Shown here piece by piece: positions 24,601 to 37,474 of a stretch of DNA of 64,000 bases (the stretch's first letter is position 1; each line of letters opens with the position of its first letter). Source of the DNA: Haberlea rhodopensis. Lineage: Eukaryota; Streptophyta; Magnoliopsida; Lamiales; Gesneriaceae. Made by a program: the position numbers and the translations under genes. The notes under the pieces were generated by a model. It did not search any database. It had not been told where the DNA came from and saw only the letters and a program-made list of their open reading frames with translations. The stretch is from the NCBI GenBank assembly GCA_907163345.1, contig CAJQUN010000003.1, positions 4,024,108 to 4,088,107 on the forward strand, read 5' to 3'.

Positions 24601-27600
24601 CATTTTATTTCAAATGTAGGTTTACTCATGGGAACCTGTAATATGCCATGATTCTGTTGATATGGGGTGGTCTACACTTGGTGATCTTTGCATTCACGAT
24701 GGAAAACTTTTGGGTGGAGCATATTATGAGAACTCAGTCGCAGTTTGGGTGGCAGATATTTCGGTATTAGTCTGGTCTTTTTGCTACTTCCGGTCATCGA
24801 TCACTTCCGTTTGTTGTTCATTTTAATGCCACTTTCTTTTTTTGTTCCCTTGATCAAGCATTGTTTATGTGTTAGCTTATAGAGCCATATGGCACAAGGG
24901 TGGCACCTGAGCAAGATAACCAGTCGGAGCAGAAACCTGGAGATCAGGTGAAGAAAGAAGAAAGTCATCTGAAGTCCAAGTCAAATATGCGCTCTACAAC
25001 ACCCGATAGTGATGCAAAGGAAATCAAAACTATTTATGTGGACCGTAAGTTTTATTGTGCTTTTCTCTACTTTCCCCTCAATTTTAGGGCAGTGTGACAT
25101 CTGTGAGCAATTAGATTAATTTTGTCCCATTTGAAGTTTCAGGAGTAAATCCCATCATTTCAAAAGCAGCTTCTTCACTTGATGCCCCTAAGGCTGTAAT
25201 CCCATCAGATTCAAAGGAAATGAGTACTGTTGGAATTCAAAAGCGGGCTCCTGCTATTAGCTTGCCAGCAAAAAATAATGTACCAGCCAGTAATAAGTCT
25301 CTAGTTATCCCTAGCATTGTACCTCGTGATGGTTCCGATGGAAAAGATTCAGTTGGTTCTAGGAAGGAAACTATTACTTCTAATAAAGCAAGTAGTGTTG
25401 TTTCTGCTAAGCCTTCTCATACTCGGAGGCTATCCAACTATAGATTTGATGTGGAAAGATTGTCGGTGTCCCTCGACTCCATGCCTTCTGACAATGTGAA
25501 AAGTCCTTTTGGCAGTAATAGGGAAACAAATGTTCGCTCTAGACTCGTTACTGATGAAAATGCTAAGGAGTCATCTGAGGGGCAACAATCAAGTATCAAG
25601 ACTGTTGTGGAAAATTTCGACAGAACTTCATCACCAGCAACTACATTAAGCACGGGTAGTTGTTTAGTTTCTCCCTCTAAAGTCTCTATTCATCATTCAA
25701 GAGGAAACACTAGGAAATAGCAAATAACCACCTAGTTGTATGCAGTGCTGCACAACTAATTTAGAGACTATTGTTTTCAAGATTTTTTGGTGCACTGGGA
25801 AATTCTGATTCCATTTAGAAGCTGATTCCTGCTTCAAGTGCTCATGTATTATTGATTTCGCAGCTTAGTAAATGAAACTAGGATTCTGAAACTAGACTTG
25901 CCGCCTTCCTACTGTAGTCCAACAAAATCTAAATCATTCAAACAGAAAGCTATGTTGTCTCAAATAGTTGTCTGCCGACTGCACAGATGTGCAATTTTCT
26001 TGCATTGTGGAATTCATTTTCTCCTGCTGTTTTGGTAACTGTAGTCTGTAGTATGGATAATATGCTTATTTTCCTTACAATCGACTGCTCTTTTTGCTGT
26101 TTTTGTTTTTGCGTGCATTATAGAAAGTTGTCAGAGCTATACTAATCCAATCTTCCCCAAATCTTTTATTGTCAGGTGATCATACACTGAATAGCAGTAA
26201 AGCGGCGAACCCCGTCAATGTTGTTACCGAAGGTTTCTGTTTAACATTATTATTAGTCGTTGATGATGGATTGACTAAATTTTAATTGTTTTTGTGCTTG
26301 ATTCTGGTAGTGGCAGTTGTACATGGAAGGACACGTGGTTTGGTAGAGAGGTTTGAAAAAAAGGAAAATTGTGATGACGAAATTTGCGTGCCCAATAAGG
26401 CTTCTGGTGTGACCACTGAGGCTGTGGAAACACCTTCCTCTCAGGTAAATATTCTCCTTTTAATCTAATTATTTATCTGTCTTGGTGTGAGCCTATAAAT
26501 TTTCAGTTACTTTTCAAGTGAGCTACCAGGTCTTCCTAGATAATTTAAAGCCATAGAATTTTAGCCCATGTAATATGATGAAACAGAGGTGTTACTTCTT
26601 GACTTTGCTGGGGACTATCTTTACTACATGGTTTCTTGTTTATTGTAGTTCCCCTGTCCCTGATTGAGTATTGGTGTTTTATGCCTCAGACTTCCGTTTC
26701 ATTTCCTAAAACAGCAGTTTCCGTTTCAGAGAGGAGCCCTTATAGAAAAGAGTTATGTGAATCACTAATTATTGTAGTTTACTGTTTTTTCCTGTCAATG
26801 GTCATGATCTCCTTTTAATTTTTCACCTTCCATCTTATTGCTCTGCTTTCAAAATTGATGTTGCATTTTCTTGTAAGCTGAATCTTCAATAACTGAGCAA
26901 TTACTTTTGTAGTTCTATGTTGATAAGTACTGAAAACATTGAGATTTACAGGTCTTTTACACTTGATGCTCGTCTTTCTGCCTCTACGTCTGCTTGAATT
27001 ATCTTCTATTGAAATATGGTGTTATTTTACTGTTTTTCAGATTACTGACCTGAAAGTTATTACGATGGAAGATCCAACTGTGAGTGATATTACGATTATA
27101 GAAAATCTGATGCAGAATCATGAGTCCCTGTTGAGTTCATTTCGATCCCGACTGACAAAGTTACAGGTAATTTGAAGGAGATTGTTGAAAATAAGTGCAG
27201 TAAATTGTTGTGCCTGTAAGTCTTTGACATGTCTTCAAAGTTTCTGGCGGACAACATGAGATTTAGCAATTTACCGAACCAAGTTGTTCTATAGCAGTAT
27301 AGATAAATTTACTTTAGGTGCGGAATTTATCTGGCAATATATGATGTCCGATAAAAATCATTGTATATTTAACCAATTGTATCAAAAGTTACAGCTGATT
27401 GTTATGGTGTGATTGTGATGGTGTATCTTAAAGTTTTTGAATTATGTAACAGCTCCAACGCCATATTTAGTTGATATGCCTTGCAATCGTTGCTTTTCTC
27501 GATAATCGCATCAACTAGTGAATAATAGGAATTGATCACACGATTTTAAGTCCGATATCAATTGTCGGACTTATCACCTGTCGTGATAACAAAAGTTATA

Positions 27601-30194
27601 GCTGATATAAAAATACAACTCAAATTTTTTAAATCTTATTATACCTGGCGGGCCATGCTCAGTTGTGCCACATATACAATCACAAAAGGGAAAGATGGAA
27701 TTGTTGCTAACCCAAAAGTTAGTGATTGTTACCTGTTACCAATACATTGTTGGAAACTAAATGTTTTCTTGTTCTTTTTGGTTTCGGTTTTCTGACACTG
27801 GAAATTCAATTACAAGCAGATGGTATGGCATTTTTGGGAGAGGAATGATGTGAAGGGTGCCATAAATGCCGTGATAAAATTTCCAGACCGTTCTGTGGGT
27901 ATTTCTTGCAGTGATATTTTTTTATATTTTTGCCTATTAACAATTCAATGCATGGTGTTCTCGTAAGGTATTTTGCTGGTGCAGGTACAAGCCGATGTAG
28001 TTGGTGTTTTCCTTGAAAGGACGGAGATTATTACATTGGACTTATTTTCTTGCTTGCTTCCAGTGCTTTTGGGATTATTGGAAAGCAAAGTAGAAAGGTA
28101 ATTACCTTATCAAACTTTACATATGAGCAGTTCAAAGGACATGGATCTAGAGGTGTGAGATGAGTCAAACTAGCTTGTGTTAAGCTTGCTTGATCTTTCA
28201 CGCTTTTAGCTACTATGTATAGGTTTATCAGAAAGCCCACATGGCTGCTAGCTGGCCGCTAATGACTTCTTCTTTAATATTTTATATGTTATGTTCTAAT
28301 GGTAGCTTAAATAATTATTATTGTTCTGAATAAAACAGAAATCTGGTATCGATGTTTCACGACTGACAGAGGCTTTTTGACTGTGTCGTTTACCTTTAAG
28401 TTGACCTTGTCATTGATCCAATTGTTTGTGGCATCTTATTTCATCTTGAAAGGTTCTTTTTGAATGTGAAATTGTGTTTCTTTCTGGTTGAATTTATTTT
28501 TTCCTTTATGACTCGTACTTGGACCTAGTGAAACCATCATATAATGCTAAAATTTTTGGCGACACTAAATTTGATGTCTTTAATATTTTTCACTTTGAGA
28601 ACTAAACTAAGAATAAACCAAAGACGAGAAGAATTGTTTCGGTGAGAATCCTGGGTCATAAGTAAGTTGCATTCTAAAAAATCTCCATATCTGCTAGTTT
28701 ACGAACAAGAGAATGTCATTTGGTGGAGCAAGGACATGGGGATTGTCTTGTTAGAAATCAGAGGATTTATTTTGAAATGAGATATGATATTATCAAGATT
28801 GGTATATATCTTACTTTCAAGAGGCTCTTAGTTGCTATTCACGCGAACAGTAGCCACTTTGTGAACAATAACACACTACTGGTCTTCTAATATAATTGTC
28901 TAACCATCATGATTGTGGTTTGAATTTCTCTTGATTTTACTGTGAACCAGTCTGAATTCAGGTTTCTGTTCATCTGTATCATCACTGCCGATTATGAAAA
29001 CTGTTTTTTGCCTGACAATGGAAGATGAAACATCCTTTTTCTTGTCTGCCTACTCTCTTTTTATCCGATTTTGAATTCTGTAGTGTGCATCGTAGATTAA
29101 GCTGATATGCCATGTAGTATGCTCTCACAATTTTGTGTAATGTCCCATCAAATTTCATGTGTAGACACTCTAGTGTTTCATTAGAGATACTTCTGAAGTT
29201 AGTAGCGGTCTTTGGTACAATGATTCGTTCAACAGTTTCGGCACCTCCAGCAGTTGGCGTAGATCTTCACGCAGAGGAGAGGTAGTCTAGCAAACTTCCC
29301 TTCTAGAAATTCAGTAGTGTGGTCAAAAACATCTTACTGTATAACAATCCCACTTCATGAATTTTGGTGGCAGACTTCAATGTTGCAAAAAATGCTTTGC
29401 TCATCTGCAAGACATACAGATAATTCTTCCAGAACTTGTGAAGTAAGTATCTTTTCTTGAATTTAAATAGATTAACAAGTCGTAAAATATCCCACCTTAG
29501 TGTTTTTTGGTGAAAACAGTTTCTCAAAGTGGCATGCCACAAATTTCTCTATTTTTGGGAAAACCTGCAAGGTCCTCCGTCTTTCCATTTACTCCGCTCC
29601 ATCTATGCAGTAATCAAAGTTTGATGTGTATCTAACGAAAATAAACAGGGTATATGATCAGTATCTCTTACGGGCAGATCCTACTTTCCTTCATCGGAAA
29701 AAAAATTCAAATTTATGTATATTTTTTAAGTCACAGGGTAATGATTGGTTATGTTTCCAGTATTTTGAAAATATATCCTTGGAATGTATTTTCAGAGTGG
29801 AATTCGGGAAAATTGATAAATGCTTGATTACATTTTTCATAATGGAAATATACTTTTGTAAATAATAACAAAATGTGTATTTGTTGGGTTAGCTCCCAGG
29901 GAATGAAACTATTTCCTGAGAACATAAATAAACACTGCCCAAGTTTTGCCTCGACGCTTTTAAACTATCAATCACCTCCCTTTTCCAGCCATGATCTTCT
30001 AGATTTTCTATTCTAGAAAAGAGGCCAATCAAGATCTCATGTTCATGACACGAATTTCGAATAATATCGTGCCAATTACTTGATATATATATATTCCTGA
30101 ACGCTTTTTTATCTGCTGCAGGAGGGGAGGCGTCGTAGCAAAATGCGCGCAACAACTAAATCTGGTCCACCAACAGTCAGTAGGCTATATTTGA
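21627..30194 (+). CDS. KTN80: Katanin p80 WD40 repeat-containing subunit B1 homolog
   Basis: Nineteen exons: 21627-21651, 22217-22347, 23174-23291, 23490-23716, 23804-23906, 23994-24064, 24462-24536, 24620-24763, 24876-25044, 25143-25655, 26176-26232, 26311-26444, 26690-26773, 27041-27166, 27820-27894, 27985-28097, 29165-29281, 29374-29442, 30122-30194; phases sum to 807 residues. Residues 1-300 hold WD40 repeats (GHTSPIESVAFDS, SSGAIKLWDLE, GHRSYCTAVEFHP, SADKTVKFWDLETFE). The middle is a variable Ser/Lys-rich linker with VAVVHGRTRGLVERFE. The C-terminus is the con80 domain that binds the p60 katanin ATPase (MQNHESLLSSFRSRLTKLQ, VSAPPAVGVDLHAEER, GGVVAKCAQQLNLV). In plants p80 targets p60 to microtubule crossovers for severing. 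The first intron looks U12-type. The donors at 25656 and 26774 are the least certain; if the first is not used, a TAG at 25718-25720 ends the protein early. Assignment is very secure. Confidence 0.93.
21652..22216 (+). other. Probable U12-type (minor spliceosome) intron 1 of KTN80
   Basis: The donor is GTATCCTCTT, close to the U12 consensus GTATCCTTTT. Near the acceptor is GTTCTTGACT, matching 8 of 10 positions of the U12 branch motif TTCCTTRACT, with the branch A about 15 bases from the AG, within the usual short distance. The codon is split after its first base: C|AG gives the Gln of KLQEFVAH, conserved in katanin p80. Confidence 0.65.
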
Positions 30195-31019
30195 TGAAAC
30201 AGCAAGAATTCTTACCAGAAACCTCTTTTTCTCCTACGCGATTTTGTCCCGATGATTTCTTTTTAGCTGCCAGTTTAATGCTTTTTTGAGGAGCCATGCT
30301 ATGTGCATTGCTTCAGGCTGTGCACTTTCAACTGCGCAGCAACTTTTGATATGGCGACCATTCGATTATAATTGGGCGCCTTGCTGTAATTCTGTGTATA
30401 CATGTATGTGTAACATGACAAACATATGGTGTAAATTTATATTTTACGTTTGGTTAATCTATTCTAATTTTTGTGAAAAATAAACAAATTAATTAAGTTT
30501 AACTAGAATTCAAATTGCTGTGGTTAGCCAGATTTTCGTATACTCCAACTGTTGTAAGTTATCTTCTCATTTTCCTTTGTTCAGTGTACTTGATACAAAT
30601 TTTACTGATGCTGAACTTTCTAGCCTGCTTTATTTTTCTCCTTTGTCTAGAGCCGGGCATGGGATCGACTTGTGATTTAGAGGTGAGGCATTTTTGGAAT
30701 TTTAATTTTAAAATGTTCTTCTATACTTCTGTGAAATCAAGCCAACCAAATGACATAATGTTAACTGGTTACATCTGTTTTTCTTCTCGAAGCCTAGTTT
30801 GGTGGAAGTTTCCCAGCTTACGACTAACAAGACAAGAGCTGGACAATTGTTTATATATTTATTTTCTTGGAATGAAATATTCTCGAACTTCTTGATGAAA
30901 GTCAAGTTAGCATAATAATATATTATAATAGTATTTTATATTGCATTTGTAAGATTACTTCTCTCTATAATGTGATTTCCCAATTTTTATTAATGTTTTT
31001 TTTCGTCTATTACATATAT
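30195..31019. other. 3' flank of KTN80 and intergenic DNA
   Basis: Contains the likely 3' untranslated region. Frames here (for example 30515-30895) are hydrophobic readings of AT-rich DNA without family motifs and are not called as genes. Confidence 0.5.
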
Positions 31020-31286
31020 ATATGTATTTGGATGGATGCATTTCATTTGAATGTAGATATTTGATTTGAGAATGATATGTGATGACACTTATTTTATGTG
31101 TATTTCGAATACATCTTAATTGCCATTACATTTACATAAATTAGTAAATATGTGGATTTGAAATCTATCTAATATAAATCATTCAATTGTAATTAAATAA
31201 TTTATGCAAGTATATTTCAGAGGAAAAAGTAATAATATTTATTTCATTCACACTACTTAAATTCATATCCTAAATTCAAAATCAAC
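31020..31286 (-). mobile_element. MITE, copy B (reverse orientation)
   Basis: Shares phrases with the elements at 3687 and 39961, including TATTTGGATGGATG, ATTTACATAAATTAG, GATTTGAAAT and a terminal ATTCAAAATC, but in the reverse order. Boundaries are approximate. It lies in the KTN80-SCAMP gap. Confidence 0.4.
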
Positions 31287-31655
31287 TTATAAATTCGGTT
31301 AGATTAGATGATGATAAATATTTCGATGAAAACTAAATAATGATCTATAATTAGCTTTATAATTTATATATTAAAAATATGACGAGAGAAATACCTGAAA
31401 ATAGAAAGCAAATATAAATAACTATAATTACAACATGAGAGGGAATTCAAGAAAAGTCGTTAAATTTCGCAGCACGTCGCCGCCTTCTGTGTCTCAAGAA
31501 TCTATTTTTCAACATCTGAATGCATAGTTGTCATAAAATTCTTCTCCCCCAAGCTTCCACGCTACATTTATCACATCACTATTTATTAATTGGAAATTCT
31601 ATTTAGCCGGTGGTGTACACGGGTTATATTATTGAATTGAACATTGACCAAGGAT
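31287..31655 (+). promoter_or_regulatory. Promoter and 5' leader of SCAMP gene
   Basis: Non-coding stretch before the ATG at 31656. It includes a moderately GC-rich leader section (CAGCACGTCGCCGCCTTCTG) near 31471. Confidence 0.35.
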
Positions 31656-34600
31656 ATGGCCGGACGTTATGATCCCAACCCGTTTGATGAAGACGAAGTT
31701 AATCCTTTTTCTGTGAGTTCTTTACCTTTATTCGCTTGTGGATGTGTTACATTATAGGTGGAAAAAATACTTTCTTGTTCTTTAATTGCGCCAAAATGAA
31801 GTTGATTGTGCTAGTTCAAGGGAAGAATCTGTATCTGTAGGAACTAAATGGCTCTTCAGTAAAGGAATTGAGGGTTTTGGGTTTTTGAGAATTAAGATGA
31901 TTGTCGGTTTTGTTGTTCTGGGTATAAAGTTTGAACTGAGTCTAATGAAGTCGATCCATTCGCTTTAAGCTGTTGGTTTAATTGCCTTGGGATTTTTATG
32001 GAATCATATTGTTTTTGTATTTCTTAGTACTAATTAGAGTAGATATTTTTATAAATCCAGGATGGAGGGGCTAGAGGTAAAGCAGGCGGGCAATCAAGGT
32101 TTAGTGGAGGTTCATTTTATACAACGGTTAGTTCATCTTTATTTTGCTTACATGCTCATAAAATGCTTTCATGTTGTACCTTGATCTTGAAACATGTCTT
32201 CCCACTTTACACTCGCGCATATGACTGTAATTCCATACACTTTTACACCAGGCGAACCCTGGATTTGAGTCTATTTTAATGACGGCTTAAATGGATTTGG
32301 GGTGATATTTTATAATGACGGCTTAAATGGTTTTGTGGGAGCAAAAGTAGAATTTATGGAAAAAAATAAACATAAAATCTCTTTTTTTGTTTTGTTGGGG
32401 GATTGCCAGGGCTGGGTTTCCCATAGCTTCCATGTGTCAGTCAATAAATTTGAGTAATTTGAGTCTGTTTTGTTTCTCATTTATTTGTTATTCAAGCTCT
32501 ATAATTTGAAATACTCGTTTCTGTCGTCATCTTTATAACGTAATGCATAAGCAGTTTGTGTAGCATTTCTTTTAAGACAATAACGATGTTGCATATTTTC
32601 AGACTACTGGGAGCGTCCCTCCCGTCGCGAACTCAAGACTTTCACCCCTTCCTCCAGAACCTGCTGATTTCTACAATCCTACAGCTCCATTTGATATTCC
32701 TCTTGATGGTGCTTCGGTAATTTAGATTGCAATACTAAAGTTGTCTTGCTTGTTTCTTAAATTGGTTTGACCAGTCTTCTAATAAAGGAAAGTCTCAATT
32801 ACAGGATTTGAAAAAGAAAGAGAGAGAGCTACAGGCTAAGGAAGCTGAGTTGAAAAGGAGGGAACAGGTATCAATGATACTTACTCTTGATCTGTGGGCG
32901 TGAATTTGTGCATCTACTCTGGACTCTCTGATATATACTCTGAACTTATCAGTGACTTCTAGATAACTCTTCTTATCTTTGATTACATAACCCAATCGGA
33001 AGTACCCCAACGCTAGTAAAACATTTGATTTTGTGTCTGCATAGTGTCAGATGGAGTGCATCTTGTATTTTGTACATCATTCAGGCAGGAATGACAAGCT
33101 GGACGGCATGAATAGGCAGCCCACCTCCCCCAAGTTTCAAATAGTTTTTTCTATCTTTATATTTATTTATTTCTTTACTCTAGCGGCAATGCTACACGCA
33201 TTGCGTGTCTCGATGCATTGTAACTTAAAAATTTATATTTTATCATGACACTCTTTAATATTTATCATAACTCATGTGATAAATGCAAGGTGCAAAATGC
33301 AATATTATCTATCGACTGAACTGTGAACATTATCCGTAGACGAAGAATTGATAAAACGAAATTTGTCATGCATATTTCGAAAAAATAATTATTTTTACTT
33401 AAGAAAAAAGAAACATCTGCGCAATTTATAATAGAGAGGAGAAGTTTTTAGTATATTGGTAGATTGAGCATTTCTATCATTATAAAATGACTCACGAAGA
33501 AACCAAATTTGAGCTCCAAATGTGTCTCGTAATATATAGAATAGATGATATGTGTTACCTTATACTTTAACAGTAACTTACATCGTTCATACCCTATTGT
33601 TAACTAGACTATGTTGTCATCCTGTTCCTAGTATGTAGAGGTGGACACAATGGGAGGCGGTCATGGGCATCCCCCTTCCCCAATTATTCCATTATTAAGC
33701 TATCTCATGTAGTGTTTTGTACAGTAAATTACATATCCTCCACTACCAACCCCCTCCTTCAAAGAACAATCTGGTTCCAACCCTCTTTAATGTGTTGGTG
33801 ATCTGCAGGAAATTAGGCGAAGAGAAGAGGCTGCTGCACGAGGTGCTTTGTTTTATGCATATGAATTTTTTTTCATGTTTAAAATTTTTTATGTTCCCTT
33901 ATCTAGTAAATGGTAGAGGCTTTTTAAAGTCGATAGAATTGTTATCCCATTTTTATTTTCTTTGCAGCTGGTATTGTGATTGAGGATAGAAATTGGCCTT
34001 CATTTTTTCCCATTATCCATCATGACATTGCAAAGGAAATACCAATTCATCTGCAGAAACTGCAATATGTTGCTTTTGCAACCTTGTTAGGTATGTTAAA
34101 TTGGCTCATACTGTTATGGAGGTTCTGTGATTTTTTTTGTTACCCCTTCTATTGTACTATTTGAATCCTGCAGTATCACTGTCTCCTTGTCATCATCTTT
34201 ACACATTTGTGCCTGAGGGAGGTAGGGGTGTGGTTAGTTTGTTATCGGTATCTTTTGAATTGGGCAAACAATTTTTCCTATTTAGATTCAACTGGAGTTG
34301 CCAGATTATTTTTGTATAGTAGAAAAGACCAAATCCAGTAGCCGAATTAGCCGAATTAGAAAGTTACTCATGCATGGAGCATTTATTATTACTTTTTTGG
34401 GATGGCCAACTGTTTCAGTGGTTGGCGTCCTGCATTATCATCAGCAGTTAATTGTGCAAGTTATATTACATGTAGATTTAGAAATTGCAATCTCTCATAT
34501 GCCAAATATTACATGATACTGGAGTCTTAGAGCTAGAATCCTTTACCTGGCCTTATCCATGAATGCTACTAATGTCGTATGTACTGCTGGTTATCAGGAC

Positions 34601-36085
34601 TCACATTTACCCTTTTCTGGAACGTCATTGCAGTGACTGCCGCGTGGATTAAATTGGGAGGTTGGTATTCAATATATATCATTGGGTATCATTATTGATG
34701 TGTGTTTCTAACCTCATGTTCCTAATCCTGTTCCTCTAGATCCAAAGATTTGGTTTCTTGCTATTATCTACTTCATATCGGGGGTTCCAGGAGCCTATGT
34801 GTTATGGTATCGCCCACTTTACCGAGCTTTTAGGTCCGTGCTTCTAACTTTTTGCAAGACCAATATGTTGCATTTGTATTTAAGCATAATTTCTTATGTA
34901 CTACTTGGCATTCAGAAGGTTGTAGCAACGAGCTCAATGCAGGTGTAACTTTTGGAGAATTATTACTAAATTGCTAATTAATCTTGGTGGATGTCTGTCT
35001 TCATATATATTGCAGGACTGAAAGTGCCATGAAGTTTGGCTGGTTTTTCTTGTTTTACTTGGTAAGTTTTCTAAACAAACGGGCATCAAATTTTTTATCT
35101 TCAATCGAATCACTTACAACGTTTCATATTATGCCGCTACAGCTTCACATTGGCTTCTGTATTTTTGCGGCAGTTGCGCCTCCTATAGTTTTCAAAGGAA
35201 AATCTCTGGCGTGAGTCTTCTTTCTAATTTTGTCTCGCTCCCTTGGTTTCATAATTTCTGCCAGCTATTCTGTATTCACGTAGTTTAATTATTTCATGCC
35301 AATTGTTATGTTTCGTATTATTTATAGTTTCTGCATGATTGGCTCATTAATCTTTTTTTTTTTTTCAATTGTGTCGGCCCTTGTAAATATTTTTCTGGAT
35401 AATATCTAAACTATCTGTCAATAGCAATTAACAATTGTTTTTTATTTATCTATTGATCTGATTATGGATGGTGGTTTTACAGAGGTATCCTACCTGCTGT
35501 AGATATCATAGGCAAGCATGCCATAGTCGGGGTAAGCCTATATATATGTCCCTGCTGAGTTTATTTCAATTGGCATGTTGTTTACAAGAAACTGATCCGG
35601 TATTTTATGCAATGGACAAAAGTCATATGTGCATACAATTTGATTTCCTTTTCAAATTAAGGCCCCCCCCCTCCTCTCCCCCCTTCTTCTGGATGGACCC
35701 TTGTAAGTAAAGGATCATCCACCTCGCTGTCAGAGTGTCGAGTAATTATCCAATCCTAATTTGGAGCTATAAAATGTGCGTATGACCACACTAAAATTGT
35801 GCATTTCTACCCAGGTTTTCTACTTTATTGGATTTGGACTCTTCTGCCTTGAGTCGGTTCTTAGCCTTTGGGTTATTCAGGTCAGACAATTTTTCATCTA
35901 CACAATATATTTCCTAACACAGAACTCCATTCAATACCCCAAGAGATTCTGCATATGTGGTTGCTATATTTTGACAGTTGCTTCTCGTGTATGTGCAGCA
36001 AGTATACATTTACTTTAGAGGCAGCGGCAAAGCAGCAGAGATGAAGCGCGAGGCTGCTAGGGGAGCTTTTAGAGCAGCAATCTAA
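31656..36085 (+). CDS. SCAMP: Secretory carrier-associated membrane protein (SCAMP)
   Basis: Thirteen exons: 31656-31712, 32061-32126, 32603-32716, 32805-32867, 33809-33842, 33968-34090, 34598-34660, 34740-34833, 35016-35061, 35143-35210, 35483-35531, 35815-35880, 35999-36085; phases sum to 309 residues, the normal size for plant SCAMPs. The N-terminus has two NPF motifs (residues 8-10 and 16-18), which in SCAMPs bind EH-domain endocytic proteins. A heptad-like coiled coil follows (DLKKKERELQAKEAELKRRE). The core has four membrane helices, including GLTFTLFWNVIAV and IWFLAIIYFISGVPGAYVLW. Between helices 2 and 3 is the conserved loop WYRPLYRAFR. The tail is basic (KAAEMKREAARGAFRAAI). The family is a tetraspan cargo of the secretory and endocytic pathway (trans-Golgi, plasma membrane, cell plate). 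Intron 4 carries a Helitron. Confidence 0.94.
33180..33545 (-). mobile_element. Non-autonomous Helitron in SCAMP intron 4
   Basis: On the minus strand the element begins TCTATTCTATATATTACGAG after an A and ends CGCTAG at 33180. Close to that end is ACACGCATTGCGTGT, a hairpin with a 7-bp stem. The start resembles that of the Helitron at 20945 (TCTATACTATATTATAATGC), and both share a TTCTTTGGTGAAGCC-like phrase. The base after CTAG is A, not the expected T, so the 3' border is slightly degenerate. No coding capacity. Confidence 0.62.
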
Positions 36086-37075
36086 CTACTGAAATGTCCC
36101 AGACGAATATATCGGATGTGCTGGTGGAAGTTCATTCCACTTATTGGTGTTCATTTTTTGTAATCGTTCGTTACGGTTGTCTGTGATAGATAACTTGAGG
36201 GAAGGACCAGAAACAAGATAGAAGTTGTATACCTTTGAAGCCATATAGATCTAGTCTGTTTTGTAATTATTATCATGTTTTATTATTGTGATATTACAAT
36301 TCATGTTTCATAGTATATCACATTTGGTACATTTTAATTTGATAATTATGTGTTGTAAAATTTTCAAATCTAAATACACTATATTTTTAGTGTTGTTATG
36401 GTCATAATTAGATCATAAAAGACAATCTGACTGTTCAATGGTAGCAAAGTGAAAAGGAGATGAAGGTAGAATTCCTTTTCCAGTATCGGGAATATAGTTA
36501 AGTAGCTTATGTGTCAATAATATGGTTCTTGTTTGCATCATAAATTGAATTAATGTGTTTATAGTAAATAAAGTGAAAGTCATCGAGGATATATCTCTGT
36601 AGACATCAATTCTCGAACAATGATATAGTCAGTTTACACCACGTGGTTAAAATTGACAGTTTTTATTGATTATGTTTTGAAAATAAACAGTTTATTCATA
36701 TGTGCAAAATACTCTATCTATGCAAGGGGATAATATGATATATTTCGTAAACAATATTGGGTAAACTGTCTATTTTGAAAATTAGGCACCTTCCATTACC
36801 ACCATAAGTCACATGCATCGACCTTTTTGCCTGTGAGACCTACCCACTACATACTTGAAAAACAAGAAGCAAAACAAAGAAAAATAGCAGCACAATCATC
36901 TTCAAACTCAATCCATTAGCATATAAAAAATCTGAATGCTGCTACACAAAGTTCATTCAGAAAACACAGACAAAGCAACAGTACTACCGTGGAATCACAT
37001 TTCACATGCTATATATTTATTATATATATATAGAAACGAGTACACAAAACACTCCTTTATCAGCTGATCATCTCC
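36086..37075. other. Intergenic region between converging SCAMP and glycine-rich genes
   Basis: SCAMP 3' flank on the left and the 3' flank of the minus-strand glycine-rich gene on the right. AT-rich with no supported gene or repeat. Confidence 0.5.
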
Positions 37076-37474
37076 TCAGCAATAAGCAACACATTTATTC
37101 TTACAATCCATAGTGCAGCCACCGCCACCTCCTCCACCTCCGTACCCCTTTCCGGCGTGGCTGTACGAGGTGAAACACTTGGCCGGACACGTCAACTTCT
37201 TCTTGTAACACGGCCCTTTGTCTTTGCACACAACAGTCGGCCTTATCACGCCACCTTTTGCGTACCCACCCTTGGGTCCTCCGAACCCGGATCCATACCC
37301 GCCACCGAAACTTCCGCTGCCAAACCCAGGTGGGAACCCTGGTATGTTGAACCCGCCTCCCGGGCCAAATAAGCCCCCCATTCCGTTGTCATCGTTTTCG
37401 CCGCCTGTCTTGGCAGAGGGGCGGATGGCGAGGGAGATGGTGGATGAGATGAGCAAGAAAAATATGATTTTCAT
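37076..37474 (-). CDS. Secreted glycine-rich protein with cysteine-rich C-terminus
   Basis: Intronless frame of 132 residues. Residues 1-16 (MKIIFFLLISSTISLA) form a clear signal peptide, so the protein is probably secreted to the cell wall. Residues about 24-75 are Gly/Phe/Pro-rich (GGLFGPGGGFNIPGFPPGFG). The C-terminal third has eight cysteines in the pattern C-x5-C-x5-C-x3-C, a Gly-only run, then C-x3-C-x3-C-x3-C (final residue Cys). Pairing into four disulphides is an inference. The layout fits a plant family of small glycine-rich cell-wall or stress-related proteins of unknown biochemical role. GC-rich coding and a clean start support a real gene; the opposite-strand Pro-rich frames are shadows. 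Confidence 0.85.
   Translation of the reverse strand: MKIIFFLLISSTISLAIRPSAKTGGENDDNGMGGLFGPGGGFNIPGFPPGFGSGSFGGGYGSGFGGPKGGYAKGGVIRPTVVCKDKGPCYKKKLTCPAKCFTSYSHAGKGYGGGGGGGGCTMDCKNKCVAYC

Noticed and set aside
25143..25720. TAG at 25718-25720 as the normal end of KTN80
   Set aside because: Downstream exons clearly encode the rest of the linker and the con80 domain in frame; kept only as a possible isoform.
30515..30895. 126-residue hydrophobic frame downstream of KTN80
   Set aside because: AT-rich sequence read as Leu/Phe/Ile; no family motif or gene context.
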